Shown here: positions 1 to 10,723 of the stretch, one piece after another | Layout of the letters: every line of letters begins with the position of its first letter | How positions within the stretch are numbered: the first letter of the stretch is position 1 | NCBI GenBank assembly: GCA_050084515.1 | Contig: CM114272.1 | Span: 4,712,001-4,776,000 of the forward strand | DNA: 64,000 nucleotides | From: Blasia pusilla | Taxonomy: Eukaryota; Marchantiophyta; Marchantiopsida; Blasiales | Direction: 5' to 3' | Position numbers and translations under genes: made by a program | Notes under the pieces: model-generated | Told to the model about the DNA's origin: nothing | The model's input: only the letters and a program-made list of their open reading frames with translations | Database searches by the model: none

Positions 1-270
1 GACTTGGAAGCGCTCGACACATTCTGGAGGATGAGAGATCAGGAATTCAGAAGGGCGATAGAGGGGACGGAATTCAGCTGGATGCGGAACTTGTATTTCT
101 TCATCTAGGATGGAAACCACATGTTCATGGCGTGGACCCAGTTTGCAGAGGAGCGCCCAAACTCATTGGAGGTACATTTTTGCGTGAAGGCAGTCGTGCT
201 ATATCCATACCCTCATCACATGGCGACGGTGGAGATGGCCACGCATGCCATGAACACTTAAGTTTTCTCT
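1..270 (+). pseudogene. Element A, first exon fragment with a ParB-like GNH motif
   Basis: The frame starting at base 1 reads through to a TAA at about 268-270, with one internal stop near 108. It contains a D-G-N-H-x-F-x-A-W stretch followed by an acidic/aromatic region. A DGxHR-x-x-A core is typical of ParB-like domains, which in bacteria are often fused to N4/N6 DNA methylases. Because a methylase-like region lies downstream in the same element, I infer this is the N-terminal exon of that protein. It is cut by the window edge and broken by the stop. Copies B and C do not contain it. Confidence is moderate that it is coding and low that it is ParB. Confidence 0.4.
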
Positions 271-299
271 TGCTGGAAACCGTCTGACTTCGACAATCA

Positions 300-760
300 G
301 ACTGAGTCGCCACTATTTTTGGGATATTTTTGGCCGAAAGCAACTCGTCAGACTTCGACAAGTTGTTCGACTGATCACTGGTTTAGGATGTTTTTGGCCG
401 AAAGCAACTTGTCGAAGTCCGACGAGTTGTTCGACTGACCACAGGCTTAGGATGTTTTTGGTTGAAAGCAACTCGTCGGAGTCCGACGAGTTGTTCGATT
501 GATCACACGTTTAGGATGTTTTTGGCCGAAAGCAACTCGTCGGACTCTGACGAGTTGTTCGACTGACCACAAGTTTAGGATGTTTTTGGCCGAAAGCAAC
601 TCGTCGGAGTCTGACGAGTTGCTCGACTGGCGGCTTTTTTCGGATGTTTTTGGAAGAAAGCAACTCGTCGGAGTCCAACGGGTTGCTTGACTCGCAATTG
701 TTTTTGGATGTTTTTTGATGTTTTTGGCCGAAAGCAACTCGTCGGACTCCGACGAGTTGC
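300..760. repeat. 64-bp tandem array carrying palindromes
   Basis: The landmark TTAGGATGTTTTT (or its variants) recurs at about 319, 383, 447, 511, 575, 639 and 704, giving about seven units of 64 bp. Each unit carries a dyad of the form GCAACTCGTCGGA / TCCGACGAGTTGC. The copy at 734-760 is a perfect 13+1+13 palindrome. The array lies in the presumed first intron of element A. Open frames here are only translations of the repeat. Confidence 0.85.
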
Positions 761-1086
761 ATTTGGAGGTAGGGGAGCTACATTTTTGCCATCAAATTGC
801 AGCTTTAATTGAAATTGCACAACCTTTCGGACTCTAGCGGGTTGATATGTTCACTTTTCTCTCGGTAACCACTCTCTAAATACAAATTATCTGACAACCC
901 ATTGGAGTCCGAAGGGTTGAAACCAGGCAATCACAAATCTGAATGCAATCCGTCGGACTCTGATGGGCTGCAAAATTTAGCTCGTAGCTATCATTCCGAC
1001 CATGAGTTGTGACGACCTGTCAGAGTCCAACGGGTTGCAGGAACCCATGTAGCTTGCAAAATTTCTTATATTGAGTTTGGATGTGC
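761..1086. other. Intron-like spacer with scattered degenerate dyads
   Basis: No coding frame is supported. Degenerate copies of the CCCGTCGGA / TCCGACGGG dyad occur near 895-920, 946-972 and 1016-1039. The stretch ends in a plausible 3' splice site (TGTGCAG at about 1083-1089) before the next coding segment. Confidence 0.5.
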
Positions 1087-1122
1087 AGGATTGTATCGGA
1101 GGGGAATGTCACCCACCACTAG

Positions 1123-2546
1123 ATCCAGGATTGCGATCGGGTGAAGAAAGTGCTAACGACGCACCCGGCAGAGTACAAGGGGTTCTTGGGCGACATCCTT
1201 GTAAATGAGATGCTGGTAAAGGGTGCTCAAATAAAAAAAAAGACTTGGACAAATAAGTTTATTTCCCAAGATGCAGCCGTGACAATCCTTTGCTGGTCGA
1301 AGATGCAGGCCGCCAAGAAGAGCGCTACATTGGAGCTAGAGCGGAGGGAGAAAGTGTCTGTGTCTAAGCGTGCAAAGTTCATCCATGTTGTAGTATCTAC
1401 AGCTACGAAGTACACGGCAAGCAAGGTGCAGCACTACATCGCCGTTCTCAACCCCGAACTTGGCCCCGATTTCTACAAGGAGCTGAAGGCGATAATCAAG
1501 CGCCAGCGGAAGAGGGATGAAGATTCGCATGGTCGGATTGGGGAGAAAGTGTCTCTCGATCGCGTGCATCGATTTTCCTTGTCTGGAATTAGAAAATTTA
1601 GGAGAATCCAACTGATGAAAATCAGTCTTGAGGGCACAGAGGTCCAAAAGAGGGCGGCACACCATCCTCCGGTGTCTCTGATCCAGTGATCTCCCACAGG
1701 CTCCGTGAATGGTCATTCTGGGACGCGTTGCGGCTTCTCGGGAAGTCCATGCTCGTGGGTCTCCAAGCGGAGCTGAAAAGAATAGAGCCAATTCCGGAGA
1801 AAGCAAACGTGGAGAGTGCTGAAGATTTTGAACTTTGGCTGGATGACATGCGGGACAAGCCCATAAAAAACCCAGGTTTCAAGACGATGTTCATGGATCG
1901 CATCCTCCCTCAGGCAGACCTTGACGAAGAAATAGAGGCGAAAAAAAGGGATTTTGCAAAGAAGAAGCGTGATCTTCAGGAGCACGCGGCCGATGAATCT
2001 CGACTAAGAGCTGCCCAACGTATGGTGTTCAGGTACCTCGTCCATTGTAAGAATGCAGGTAACTGGCAAAAAATACCGGCAGCCTCCAAATTGTGGGCTT
2101 CTCCGCCTGATGGAGAGACATTTTCCATGTACAACATGGAGATGGCTCAAAGCATGTCCGATTGGGAGGTGGAGAATTTCCTGATTTGGCTGGACTTCAA
2201 CGACCCTAAGGACATAACCGAGAAAGAACTACGCTTGCTCTATGATGTAGTGGCCACAGGTAGGGACGACATCCCCAATTTTGTGCAGCCTGAAGACTTT
2301 TTCGAAGGAGATGCGGAGGAGCAAGCCCTCGAGACAGCGGAGTTGGTGTCCAAGGTCATTACCGCCAAGGAAAAATCTATAGCGGGTCTCAAAGCCAAGG
2401 CAAGGGGATCGAAGAATTCCGAGGCCGAGTCTTCCCAAAGAGAGGCTGAAAATTCAAGGCGAGAGCGGAATCGTCTGGGCGAGCGGGGAGAGAGGGTCAG
2501 ACCAGGTTCTCCCAAAAAAAAACTCGACCTGAGTGTGAGGTCATAG
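1123..2546 (+). pseudogene. Element A central coding region: charged, coiled-coil-like protein
   Basis: Two overlapping open frames (1123-1689 and 1686-2546) join by one frameshift into a protein of roughly 470 residues. The first part is Lys-rich. The second part has Glu/Lys/Arg-rich heptad-like stretches, including about residues 75-105 of the second frame. It also has a conserved block with W-E-V-E-N-F and D-D-I-P-N-F, and a Ser/Arg/Glu-rich tail. The block recurs in copy C (40980-41551) and copy B (28100-28960, minus), so it is a real ancestral exon. I do not recognise the domain. It precedes the methylase-like region and may be a DNA-binding or oligomerisation part of the same polyprotein. 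The stop and frameshift make this copy non-functional. Confidence 0.6.
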
Positions 2547-2600
2547 AGACCCCAACAAGCCAACCGCAGACTCGAGAAGCGGAAGCGAGAGGCGCCAGGG

Positions 2601-3129
2601 TTGTCCCAAGGAGCAGACCAGGATGCGGAATACACTCCATCATCCTTGGGAAGACATACAGAAACAACGACCCGGACAAGCATCATCATCCACTGCACGA
2701 ATCTTCTGGATGAGCTGAAAAGTTTGACTTCCCAAGCGTCGACACCCGCCATCGAGAAATTGACAACGCTGGGACGGAAGCTTCAACGAAACGAGCACGC
2801 TCCCTGGACGGTCCATGGGGAAGTCGAAGAGGTGGCGGTGGATCTCCTCATCGCTGATTTGCCCTAGGGGTTGCGCTTGTGGGACAAGAATCCATCCGAC
2901 GGGGTCCCAGACAGGAATGTCCCTCTTTCATATAACCAAATCGCGCTCTTGTTTTCCTTTGCAGACGCTTATCTCAGGGACAAGGGCTATTTCTTAGTTT
3001 TGACTGGAGGGAGCGAGGACAAGCTCTTCAACCTCCATTGCGTCAAGAGGTTGCTGAAGTAGAGGACGACACAATCGTGGGTCATCAAGAATGAGTACCG
3101 ACTTCGATCCGCGACGAGTCAAATTCGGG
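2601..3129 (+). pseudogene. Element A methylase-like exon (motif IV half)
   Basis: This frame continues from the charged region. It reads V-D-L-L-I-A-D-L-P-stop-G-L-R-L-W, then a D-x-N-P segment, a helix with Q-I-A-L-L-F-S-F, and the strand Y-F-L-V-L-T-G-G. The pattern matches the DPPY-containing half (motif IV, helix, LV strand) of N4/N6 DNA methylases, with DLPS in place of DPPY. Two in-frame stops (about 2866 and 3060) inactivate it. The exon ends at a good donor, CGG|GTAAGG, near 3129. Copy C is the better preserved version. The assignment is by motif reading only; a profile search against PF01555 would test it. Confidence 0.55.
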
Positions 3130-3633
3130 TAAGGGCTCTAAAATTGTATCCAAATTGTCTTTCTCTGACGGGTTGCATCTCTGCATGCAACCCGTCAGAT
3201 TTTTTGAGTTGGAGACTTTGGTGGTGCAATCCGTCTGAAAGCAACGGGTTGCAAATTTACCGCAAGTCTCCATTGGGTGAATGCAACCCGTCAGAACCCG
3301 ACGGGTTGCAAGTGCTAATGCTTTTGCAATTTTTCTGGAATGATGCAACCCGTCTGAAAGCGACAGGTTGCTCTTAGCCAACCATGGGCTGCTCTAAGCC
3401 AACAACCTGTCGCCTTCCGACAGGTTGCTCATGGACAACAAAATCACAAGACACTTGTAAAACAACCCGTCGGACTCCGACAGGTTGCTCCAATGTTAGG
3501 ATTATAAAGAAGTTCTCTGGGGTTAAGCAAAGTTCTTTGGGGACATGTTGCACATTATGTCACCATACTGAGAGTAGATCAAGTAGCTCTTTCTTGTTGT
3601 TGACATTGTTTCCAATGTGCTTCTTTACAGATG
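3130..3633 (+). other. Element A intron packed with dyads
   Basis: This is the presumed intron between the two methylase exons, with a GTAAGG donor at about 3130 and a TTTACAG acceptor at about 3627-3633. It holds dyads near 3164-3196, 3223-3252, 3283-3309, 3345-3370, 3405-3430 and 3461-3487. The homologous intron of copy C (42141-42652) carries the same series at matching positions. Confidence 0.6.
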
Positions 3634-4330
3634 GACCACTCCTATGTTTACTGCTTTGTTCGGCCCGAGCCCAACAGTTTGGAGCTTCTTTCGGATGTAA
3701 TAAAGGACAAGATTTCCAATCAAATATTTTTGAATATCTTTTTTGGTCTTGTCGAATGTGATCGTCTATGTACTCCGAGGACTTCTATTTTGCAACCCGA
3801 CGGATTTCCACGGCTTGCAACTTTTCACTTTTTGACCACTGCACCTTTTTAACCACTTCCAAGCAACCTGTCGGATTCCGACAAGTTGGCTGCGTGAGTG
3901 ATCGGACTCTTCCGGACTTTTTAGAGGCATTCTGGCGGGCTTCTTCACTTTGGCACCTTCCCCTCGTATCGTCAAACAAGGCGTAGGCTTCTTCTCTTCT
4001 CTAAGACATGTTGGATTTCTACTATCTGTGGGATTGCCATCATGGTATTTCCAAGGATGGAGCACATATTGATATTGGATGGGTGTCACATTGCAGAGCG
4101 TACAAGATATACTGCCGAGGAAGGCGGTGGGACTCAAATCAAGTTACACGGGACTGTTATGGTGTACCTAGGGGGGGGACCAAGGCTCTCGAATTCGCCA
4201 ACATTTTCGATCCCCGTCTACAATCGGCGAGAGGAGCCACATGTATCCCAGGACATTCTTTTTGTACAGGAACCTAGGAGAGTTAGGAGTAAATTTGTAG
4301 ATGACGAGGCTGAAGAAATCATAGACTAGA
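3634..4330 (+). pseudogene. Element A 3' exons, truncated
   Basis: After the acceptor, the frame starts MDHSYVYCFVRPE and then jumps directly into sequence that belongs further downstream. Compared with copy C, the exon carrying motif I has therefore been deleted. A later open segment (about 4042-4329) reads G-C-H-I-A-E-R-T-R-Y-T-x-E-E-G-G-G and ends E-A-E-E-I-I-D-stop. It is shared with copy C (about 43579-43865) and looks like an original C-terminal or alternative 3' exon. Its function is unknown. Between them lie the dyads at about 3793-3819 and 3866-3893. Confidence 0.45.
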
Positions 4331-4339
4331 TCAAATGTA

Positions 4340-4830
4340 CATTTCCGAGATTCCTTCAGATGTAATAAAGGACGAGATTTCTTCAACCGATAATGGTGTT
4401 TGTAAAAGTTTGCTGAATATTATTTTTGGACTTGTGGATTGTGTTTGTCTAGCTACTCAGAATGTTTATTTTGCAACCCGTCTGATTCCGACGGGTTGCA
4501 ACTTTTCACTTTTTGACCACTGCAACTTTTCAACCATTTCCAAGCAAGTTGTCGGATTCCAACAGGTTGGTTTTTTGAGTGATCGGACTCTTTCCCGGGG
4601 AGACCAAATTCTGAGGCATTGTGACGGGTTCTATTCTTTTAGGCCGACAGGTTGCACGCTTCCTTCATGTAAGTGTTACAAGGCGACTCATCGCACAACC
4701 CGTATGAGGTCGACGGGTTGCACGCCTCCGCCGTCTTTGGGCAAGAAGGTGCGGCACCCGCGCAACTCGTCGGAAACAGACGGGTTGCACACTTCCTTAA
4801 TGTAAGTGTTACAAGGTGAGCCTCATGGAC
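4340..4830 (+). repeat. Element A 3' region with dyads
   Basis: This is a partial duplication of the 3690-3790 segment (GATGTAATAAAGGACGAGATTT), followed by dyads. The one at 4473-4499 (GCAACCCGTCTGA / TCCGACGGGTTGC) is nearly perfect. Others lie near 4544-4570, 4638-4655, 4697-4722 and 4763-4789. No coding frame is supported. Confidence 0.6.
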
Positions 4831-5008
4831 CCTCCGTCCCAACCCCATTGTGATACCTCCAATTTTCAGAATTTTGAGCTTAGGCTCAATTTTTTATAAA
4901 AAGGAGTACAGAAGTCTTCAGCAATGAAGACTAAAGACGACATGGGAGTAAATTTTGTATATAAAAGGAGTTCTTAAAATTATTTTGGTGTAATGGAAGA
5001 ATGATGAG
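4820..5008 (+). mobile_element. 3' terminal segment of element A
   Basis: This segment is repeated in inverted orientation at 27190-27375, next to copy B. It shares CTCATGGACCCTCCGTCCC and the AT-rich TTTTATAAAAA stretch. Both copies agree up to GAATGATGAG (about 5008), where an LTR-like sequence begins in copy A only. The segment is therefore part of the element, and the LTR is a later insertion. Confidence 0.6.
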
Positions 5009-6060
5009 TGTTGAAATTGATTATGAAGCTCCTAGGATAAGGTAGAGAGATGGAAAATCAAGGACTTGCCTTGGAGGAGAGGGAAATGGGCTAACGAAGT
5101 CTGAAGACCAAGATCGAAGCTCAGTGTACCTCAACAAAGACGACGAAGCACGATAAAGCCAAGTACTTGATAACAAAATACTTGGAGCAACGACGAAGAA
5201 CAAAGTACCTCAAACGAGGACAAGCGAAGCGCTACGTTAGTCAAGGAAGAAGAGGAGGTCAAGACTTCGCAACAAAGATAGGACTGTCCGTGATTTCAAG
5301 CGCCACACCATTAGAGTAGTTAGGCTAGGAATAGACGTGACTTTTCAGAGCAGATAGGAAGGTAGAGCAATTAAAACGAGCAGATTCCTAGGGAAGAGTC
5401 AAGAGAAATGTAGATTAAAGTAGTTAAAAGATCCTAGGAGGTGCTACTTAGCAAGAAGCACTTTAGATCTTTGGTATTGACACCGCTTGAGCGGCTTTTT
5501 AAATATCATCAAAGTAGTTCCTAGTATCATCCTCTTACGACCTCTTATGCTATAAGAATAGTCCGAGCAAGGGAGTGGTACCCTCTGGAGCTTGTAAATA
5601 TTTTAAAGCCTTCTTGTTCATCATGGAATAATAGAGACCTCCTTTTTTCACCCTGATGTGCGATGTATATGCGTGATCTTCTTGGGTTTGCAGAGTGAGG
5701 AGTGGATTGGGAGATTATCTTTTACCGAAAGAATAATCAGTTGCGAGATGTGAGAAATCTGTTTGACATAGAGTAGCTTGCCAAGACAGACTAGGTTCCG
5801 AGAGTAGGAAGAGCCGTCTCACTACTGAGATCTCTGTGAGGTTCTTTGGTGTTGAGTGAGGACCTGCCATAGTGTTCGTCTTATTCCACTTGAAACGACA
5901 GATGAAAGGAAATCTTGGCACTTGTTAGAGGAAGAATGACCTGATGAATGTTTGCTTTCGACTTGTATACACATATTCATAACTTTTACATGATAACAAA
6001 ACACACTAAACTCTCTTTTCACATAATAGTGATCTTCTTGGGGATCGAGCTTCACAAATA
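5009..6060 (+). mobile_element. LTR-like sequence of an unassigned retroelement
   Basis: The block begins TGTTGAAATTG exactly where the homologous copy B sequence diverges. It contains a promoter-like AT-rich core near 5500-5575 and GCAAGGGAGTGGTACCCTC near 5567-5585. The inverted stretch 29010-29760 shares the motifs CAAATCTTTGG, AATAGTCCG-AGCAAGGGAG and TGCGATGTATATG in the same order, so this is a dispersed LTR family. The right boundary is uncertain. No protein-coding frame is convincing. Confidence 0.5.
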
Positions 6061-6169
6061 CTCATAAAGGAGATCATTTTCTATTATCCTTGTTCATTAC
6101 ACCCATTTCCCCCATCTGCAAAGAATGTGTAAAGTCATCCTGGCGGTAGATCTACTATTGCCCGCTGAA

Positions 6170-7010
6170 GGAGCTGTTTGGGCTTTGGAAGACATCCTAC
6201 TGACGTTTCTAGGGCATTTGGAACTATGGTTCCAATGGAAGGTTATTGGAGGCCGTTTGAAACTGTAGTTCTAAATGAGCTCAGAATTATTTGGTTTCTA
6301 CCACTCGAGATAGCCCTAAAGTTGAAAGCAAAATATGCTGGTTTGGCAGCGGAGAAGCTCCCACCGAGTGCCACAATTGGATTTTAAGTGCCAATTCAAA
6401 AGCATTTGGAATTCTAGTTCCAAATGAGCTCGAAGCCCTTGACCCCCCCTATCTTGAAAGAATCTAGGACGTTCTCTTGGGAGTAGACTGGTTATTGTCG
6501 GCGGAAGGAGCTCTTTAGGTTTTACAACTATTACAGCACCTACCACTAATTAAAGGACATTCGGAACAATAGTTCCAATCGAAGTTATATTCCACTTACC
6601 AGACGCCTTCTACAGCCGGAATTGGATCTAAGGTTCCAATTTGACTTACACTAAGTATGGCTCCAAATGACATTCACCGGGTGCGGCAGTTTGGGCACAA
6701 TCAAAACTTAGGTTCCGATTCTATATTTGATTATGACCTATTGGGATGTTAGGAGAATGCCATTCTGAACTATAGTTCCAATCGAGGATGGGGATTTTCC
6801 TTAACCGGATGCCTTCTATGGCCCGAATTGGATCTAGGGATCCAATTGGACTAAGACTAAATATGGCTTCAAATGACGTTCAGCGGGCACGGAAGTTTAG
6901 GACACAATGAGAACTTAGGTTGGGATTCTACATTTGTTTCCGACCTATTGGGATCTTAGGATCCAATTCTAGGTCCTTCAGAACTATAGTCCCAATCAGT
7001 TCAAAGGATG
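6170..7010. repeat. Diverged tandem repeat, period about 205-213 bp
   Basis: The motif GAACTATAGTTCCAATC recurs at about 6564, 6767 and 6980, with degenerate copies near 6225 and 6265. Each is followed by GGATCTA-GG-TCCAATT and later by AACTTAGGTT and ACCTATTGGGAT. GAACTATAGTTC is itself a short palindrome. No gene is seen from 6061 to 7165. Confidence 0.6.
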
Positions 7011-7170
7011 GCAACGTCGAGGATGCAAGCACTACAAGTGTACACACATGTCATATAGCAAGTCCATCGCACGATCATTAGATAACAGTAAACATGCTCA
7101 TTGAATATCTCAGATTTGGAATTCAAGTTCGAATTCGAGATGAATAACAAAAATCTTCGACAATCATATG

Positions 7171-7614
7171 TGTGAGAAAACAGAAAGTGACAAAATCACT
7201 GAAATCTTTACAAAACTTAGAGATACAAAGTGGCCTAGTCCGTCCGTGCGCTCACCGAAGAGCTTCGATGGAACCTGAACTGGGAGATAACTCGACATAC
7301 GAGAATGCGCTACCGTTGCGGCTCCCGACTATTTGACTACTCGGGAAAACTAGGTTTTTTTCCTATTTTTCTTCGTTTCTATTAATAGAAAAAATTTTCC
7401 GGGACTTGGACCCCTGTGACGCATCAAGCTGCCCCGCACCCTGATGCAATATAGAGTTAGATAAACCTAGTAACGCTACTCCGTGAACCACCTACGTCAT
7501 ATTACTATGACTCCTTCGACGTCTAAGTCGGAACCATCAATCTAGGCTTCTCCTCATACAAGGGGGCTGATCGGATTAATGGTGCTCAGAGGAGTGGATG
7601 TTGAGAATCCAACA
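7171..7614 (-). repeat. Copia-1 3' LTR
   Basis: This 444-bp repeat starts TGTTGGATTC and ends TTTCTCACA when read on the minus strand. It matches 11473-11916 closely, with only scattered substitutions. The left flank is ATATG. Confidence 0.93.
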
Positions 7615-7623
7615 CCCCCCCTC
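7615..7623 (-). other. Copia-1 polypurine tract
   Basis: On the minus strand, GAGGGGGGG lies immediately upstream of the 3' LTR. This is the expected primer site for plus-strand DNA synthesis. Confidence 0.8.
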
Positions 7624-7796
7624 AATATCCACTCTCATGTGGACTACTGTCTTGGACCTATGCCAAGACCCTTCAGATGTTGGTGAAGTTGATCTCCGCT
7701 CAAAGCTTTTGTGAAGATGTCTGCACGGTTATCCTTTGTTGGACAATAGACTAACTTCAAAACCTTTCTCTCGATGAATTCACAAACAAAGTGATA

Positions 7797-8445
7797 CTAG
7801 ATCTCTATGTGCTTCGTACGAGCATGAAACACAGGATTATGTGCTATGGCAATGCAGCTCTGATTGTCACACCACATTACAGTAGCACTTTCTGGTGCTT
7901 CTCCTATATCCTCCAATATCCATCTCAACCATACTGCTTCACAAGAAGCATAATAAGCCGCCTTGTACTCTGCCTCGGTAGAAGAAAGAGCCATTGTAGG
8001 TTGCTTCTTGCTGACCCATGACACCACACCTGATCCTACCAAGAAGCAATAACCCAAAACTGATCTTCGAGAATCTGAATCTCCTGCCCAATCTGAGTCA
8101 CAAAAACCTGTCATTTCCGTCCTTGCTCCATAGGTGATGCCGTACTCGATAGTGCCTTTGATGTACTTCAACACACGCATCCTTGCCTTCCAATAGTTCT
8201 CACGAGGCTTAGTTGAGAACCTACTCAACATTCCCACAGCGAAGCTAATGTCTGGTCTAGTGTTACACAAAAATATCAAACTGACTACCAGCTTTCTGTA
8301 CAACTTTTCATCTACCAATCGAGAAACATCCTCCATCAAGAGTTTCAACTCTACCTCCATTGGCGAGACCACTGCCTTACACTTGGTCATCCCGAATGCC
8401 TTCAAGATTTCTCTAGCATACTTCTACTGAGAGAGAAAAATAGAA
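7797..8445 (-). pseudogene. Copia-1 end of RT and RNase H
   Basis: The frame encodes the C-terminal RT region (YAREILKAFGM-type, then R-P-D-I-S-F-A-V-G) followed by RNase H. Visible RNase H residues are C-D-S-D-W-A-G-D, the S-S-T-E-A-E-Y block and W-C-D-N-Q-S, ending H-x-R-T-K-H-I-E-I. The RNase H active-site acidic residues (D in DSDWAG, E in TEAEY, D in CDNQS) are present. Upstream, the frame is joined directly to sequence preceding the RT palm, so the catalytic YVDD loop is missing. Confidence 0.85.
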
Positions 8446-8499
8446 TCTGACTGTTGCCAAATTTCCAGCCCTGTAACCATGAAGTAAACAAACTTTCTC

Positions 8500-9016
8500 T
8501 TATGATCCGGGTGTCTCAAAACCTGGTGGTTGAGAAACATATACCTCCTCCTTGAGACTCCCGTTCAGAAAGGCAGACTTCACATGGTATTGGTATACAA
8601 GCCAACGTCTTGTTCTTGCAACCGCAAGAACAATTCGAATGGTTGTCATCCTTGCAGTAGGAGCAAAAGTCTCATAGTAGTCAAAACCTTCGATTGGTGA
8701 GCATCCTTGTGCGACCAACCTCGCTTTGAATTTATCCAATGTACCGTCCGACTTGTACTTGGTCTTGTACACCCACTTGGTGCGTTTTATCTTCCTATCC
8801 TTTGGCTTTTGAACCAAAGTCCAAGTTCCATTCCTCTGAATAGCGTCCATCTCCATCTACATGGCCTCTCTCCATTGAGGATGAGCAAGGGCCTCATCCA
8901 AGCATGATGGCTCTTCCACCTTCAAGACCTATGTTATCAAGGCCATGTTGACGAGATGTGCGGAAGCTCTATTCTGCTCCTCTAGTCTCTTGGATCTCCT
9001 TGGATGTGTAACAACT
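8500..9016 (-). pseudogene. Copia-1 RT N-terminal part
   Basis: The frame 8500-8856 shows the conserved copia RT start: W-T-L-V, K-W-V-Y-K-x-K, K-A-R-L-V-A-Q-G, Y-E-T-F-A-P and K-S-A-F-L-N-G. It then stops after P-P-G-F. The segment that should follow, including L-Y-G-L-K-Q and Y-V-D-D, is absent. The bridge 8857-9016 to the integrase is interrupted by stops. Confidence 0.88.
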
Positions 9017-10171
9017 TCATCGATTCTTTGGTGGATCCTTACCATCCAAGAGCTGCTTTATCCACTTAGGGTATGACGACCGTAGTGGAAGAGCAGGTTG
9101 CTCTTTGTAATCATTACCAAATTCTTCTTCTTGATGATCTGGTGTAAACATTTGTGGTGTGCTCTGGTGGGTTATCTCTTCATTTGATGATAATGTGGAC
9201 GGACCACTGATATCCGCTTGATTGACGAGGCATTCGAACACCACATCACGACTCACAAGCATCTTCTTTTCCTTAGGACACCAAAGGCGATAAGCTTTAG
9301 ACTCATCAGTGTATCCCATAAAGATGCACTTCTTGCTCTTGGACTTCAGCTTGGTCCTCGATGCTTCAGGAATATGTACAAAACACTCACTACCAAAAGT
9401 CCTAAAATGTTGGACTGATGGTACCTTACCTGAGTATGATTGATGAGGAGTCATGCCTTGCACTGACTTGGTAGCACTTCTATTTAGAATGTATACGGCA
9501 GTATTAACAACTTCAGCCCAAAATCTTTCTGTCAAACCTTTTGCTTTCATCATACATCTTGCCATCTCCACCACTCTATGATTTCGACGCTCAACCACTC
9601 CATTTTGTTGTGGTGTATGTGCCGTGGTTAATTGTCGCTTGATTCCATGCTCCCCCAAATATTTGTTGAATTCTGTTGATAAGAATTCTCCTCCTTGATC
9701 GGTGCGAAGCTTTTGTATCTTCTTTCCTGTCTCATTCTCAACCAGCTTGTGCCATACTTTAAATTTTCCAAAAGCACTTGCCTTATCACGAAGGAAATAC
9801 ACCCACATCTTCCTACTATAATCGTCGACAACTAAAAAAAAGTAGGAAGAACCACCTAATGCCACTGTTCTCATTTTACCACAGAGGTCAGCATGTATCA
9901 ACTCTAGAGGAGCCTTTGCCCTATTGCTGGACTCTTGTGGAAATGGTTGTCGATGTTGCTTGCCCATCATACAAGCTTCACATGTATCCGGCACTCCAAA
10001 ATTTTTTGGTAAATCAGCAACCATGCTAGATTTCTGCATCTGACTTAGTAAGGGAAAGCTTAGGTGACCAAATCTTTCATGCCACAACTTACTGCTACTA
10101 AGATCTGTACCTACACTTGTCGTGAAAGCATGCAACTTGTAGATATTTCCACGTCGTATACCTTCACCCAC
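9017..10171 (-). pseudogene. Copia-1 GAG-pre-integrase and integrase
   Basis: An open frame of 384 residues. The N-terminal H-x-R-F-G-H-L-S and C-E-A-C-M-M-G-K form the zinc-binding pre-integrase module. The catalytic core shows D-L-C-G-K-M, then D-D-Y-S-R-K-M-W-V-Y, T-D-Q-G-G-E-F, and T-P-Q-Q-N-G-V-V-E-R, giving a complete D,D,E set. It ends in the usual copia tail. In this copy it is separated from protease and RT by stop codons, although originally it was part of one polyprotein. Confidence 0.9.
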
Positions 10172-10181
10172 TACTTTCCCA

Positions 10182-10720
10182 TTAGCATCCTCCAGTTTTC
10201 TTGAAACAAACTTCTAGGTCACGATCACATAATACTGCCACTGAAATCAAATTTCGCTTCAACTCTGGTGCGTACAATACATCAGTTAACTTCTTTTCAT
10301 CTCCTTTTTGTGAGACTAAAGAAATTGTGCCTTTCCCTTCTACAGGGCACTTTGCATTATTCCCAACGGTAACAACGATGGGCTCCTGTAGAGGCTGTAA
10401 GGAGCTATACCAATCCTTATGATTGGTCATATGCCTAGATGCTCCACTATCGAGCATCCATGCATCTTCACTCTTTGACTTAGTGGAATGTTCTGCCTGT
10501 GTGCAAAACTCTTCTATTGCTACCCAAGCATCTACTTCATGTTCTCCCAATTCTACAGAATTTCCAGACTCCTTCGTAGGTCTTAAACAACCGTTCTTCT
10601 CATCCTGACTTCTCTTTCTACAATCTTTGATAAGATGATCTAGCTAACCACAATAAAAGCATTTGAAGGCTTTTCTTGGAAATTTCTTCTTGACATTTGA
10701 ACTGTACTCCTGATTTCTAC
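10182..10720 (-). pseudogene. Copia-1 zinc knuckle and aspartic protease
   Basis: The reading frame contains a CCHC knuckle (C-F-Y-C-G-stop-L-D-H-L-I-K-D-C) with a stop codon inside it at about 10648. It is followed by an acidic linker and the protease motif W-M-L-D-S-G-A-S-R-H-M-T. The catalytic D-S-G triad is intact. A stop separates it from the integrase frame. Confidence 0.85.
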
Positions 10721-10723
10721 CTC

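Noticed and set aside
300-760. CRISPR-like array
   Set aside because: The units are contiguous 64-bp tandem copies without unique spacers. The setting is a eukaryotic transposon intron, and no cas genes are present.
447-820. Overlapping minus-strand open frames rich in R-R-V-A-F-G-Q-K-H
   Set aside because: They are translations of the 64-bp tandem repeat in several frames, not proteins.
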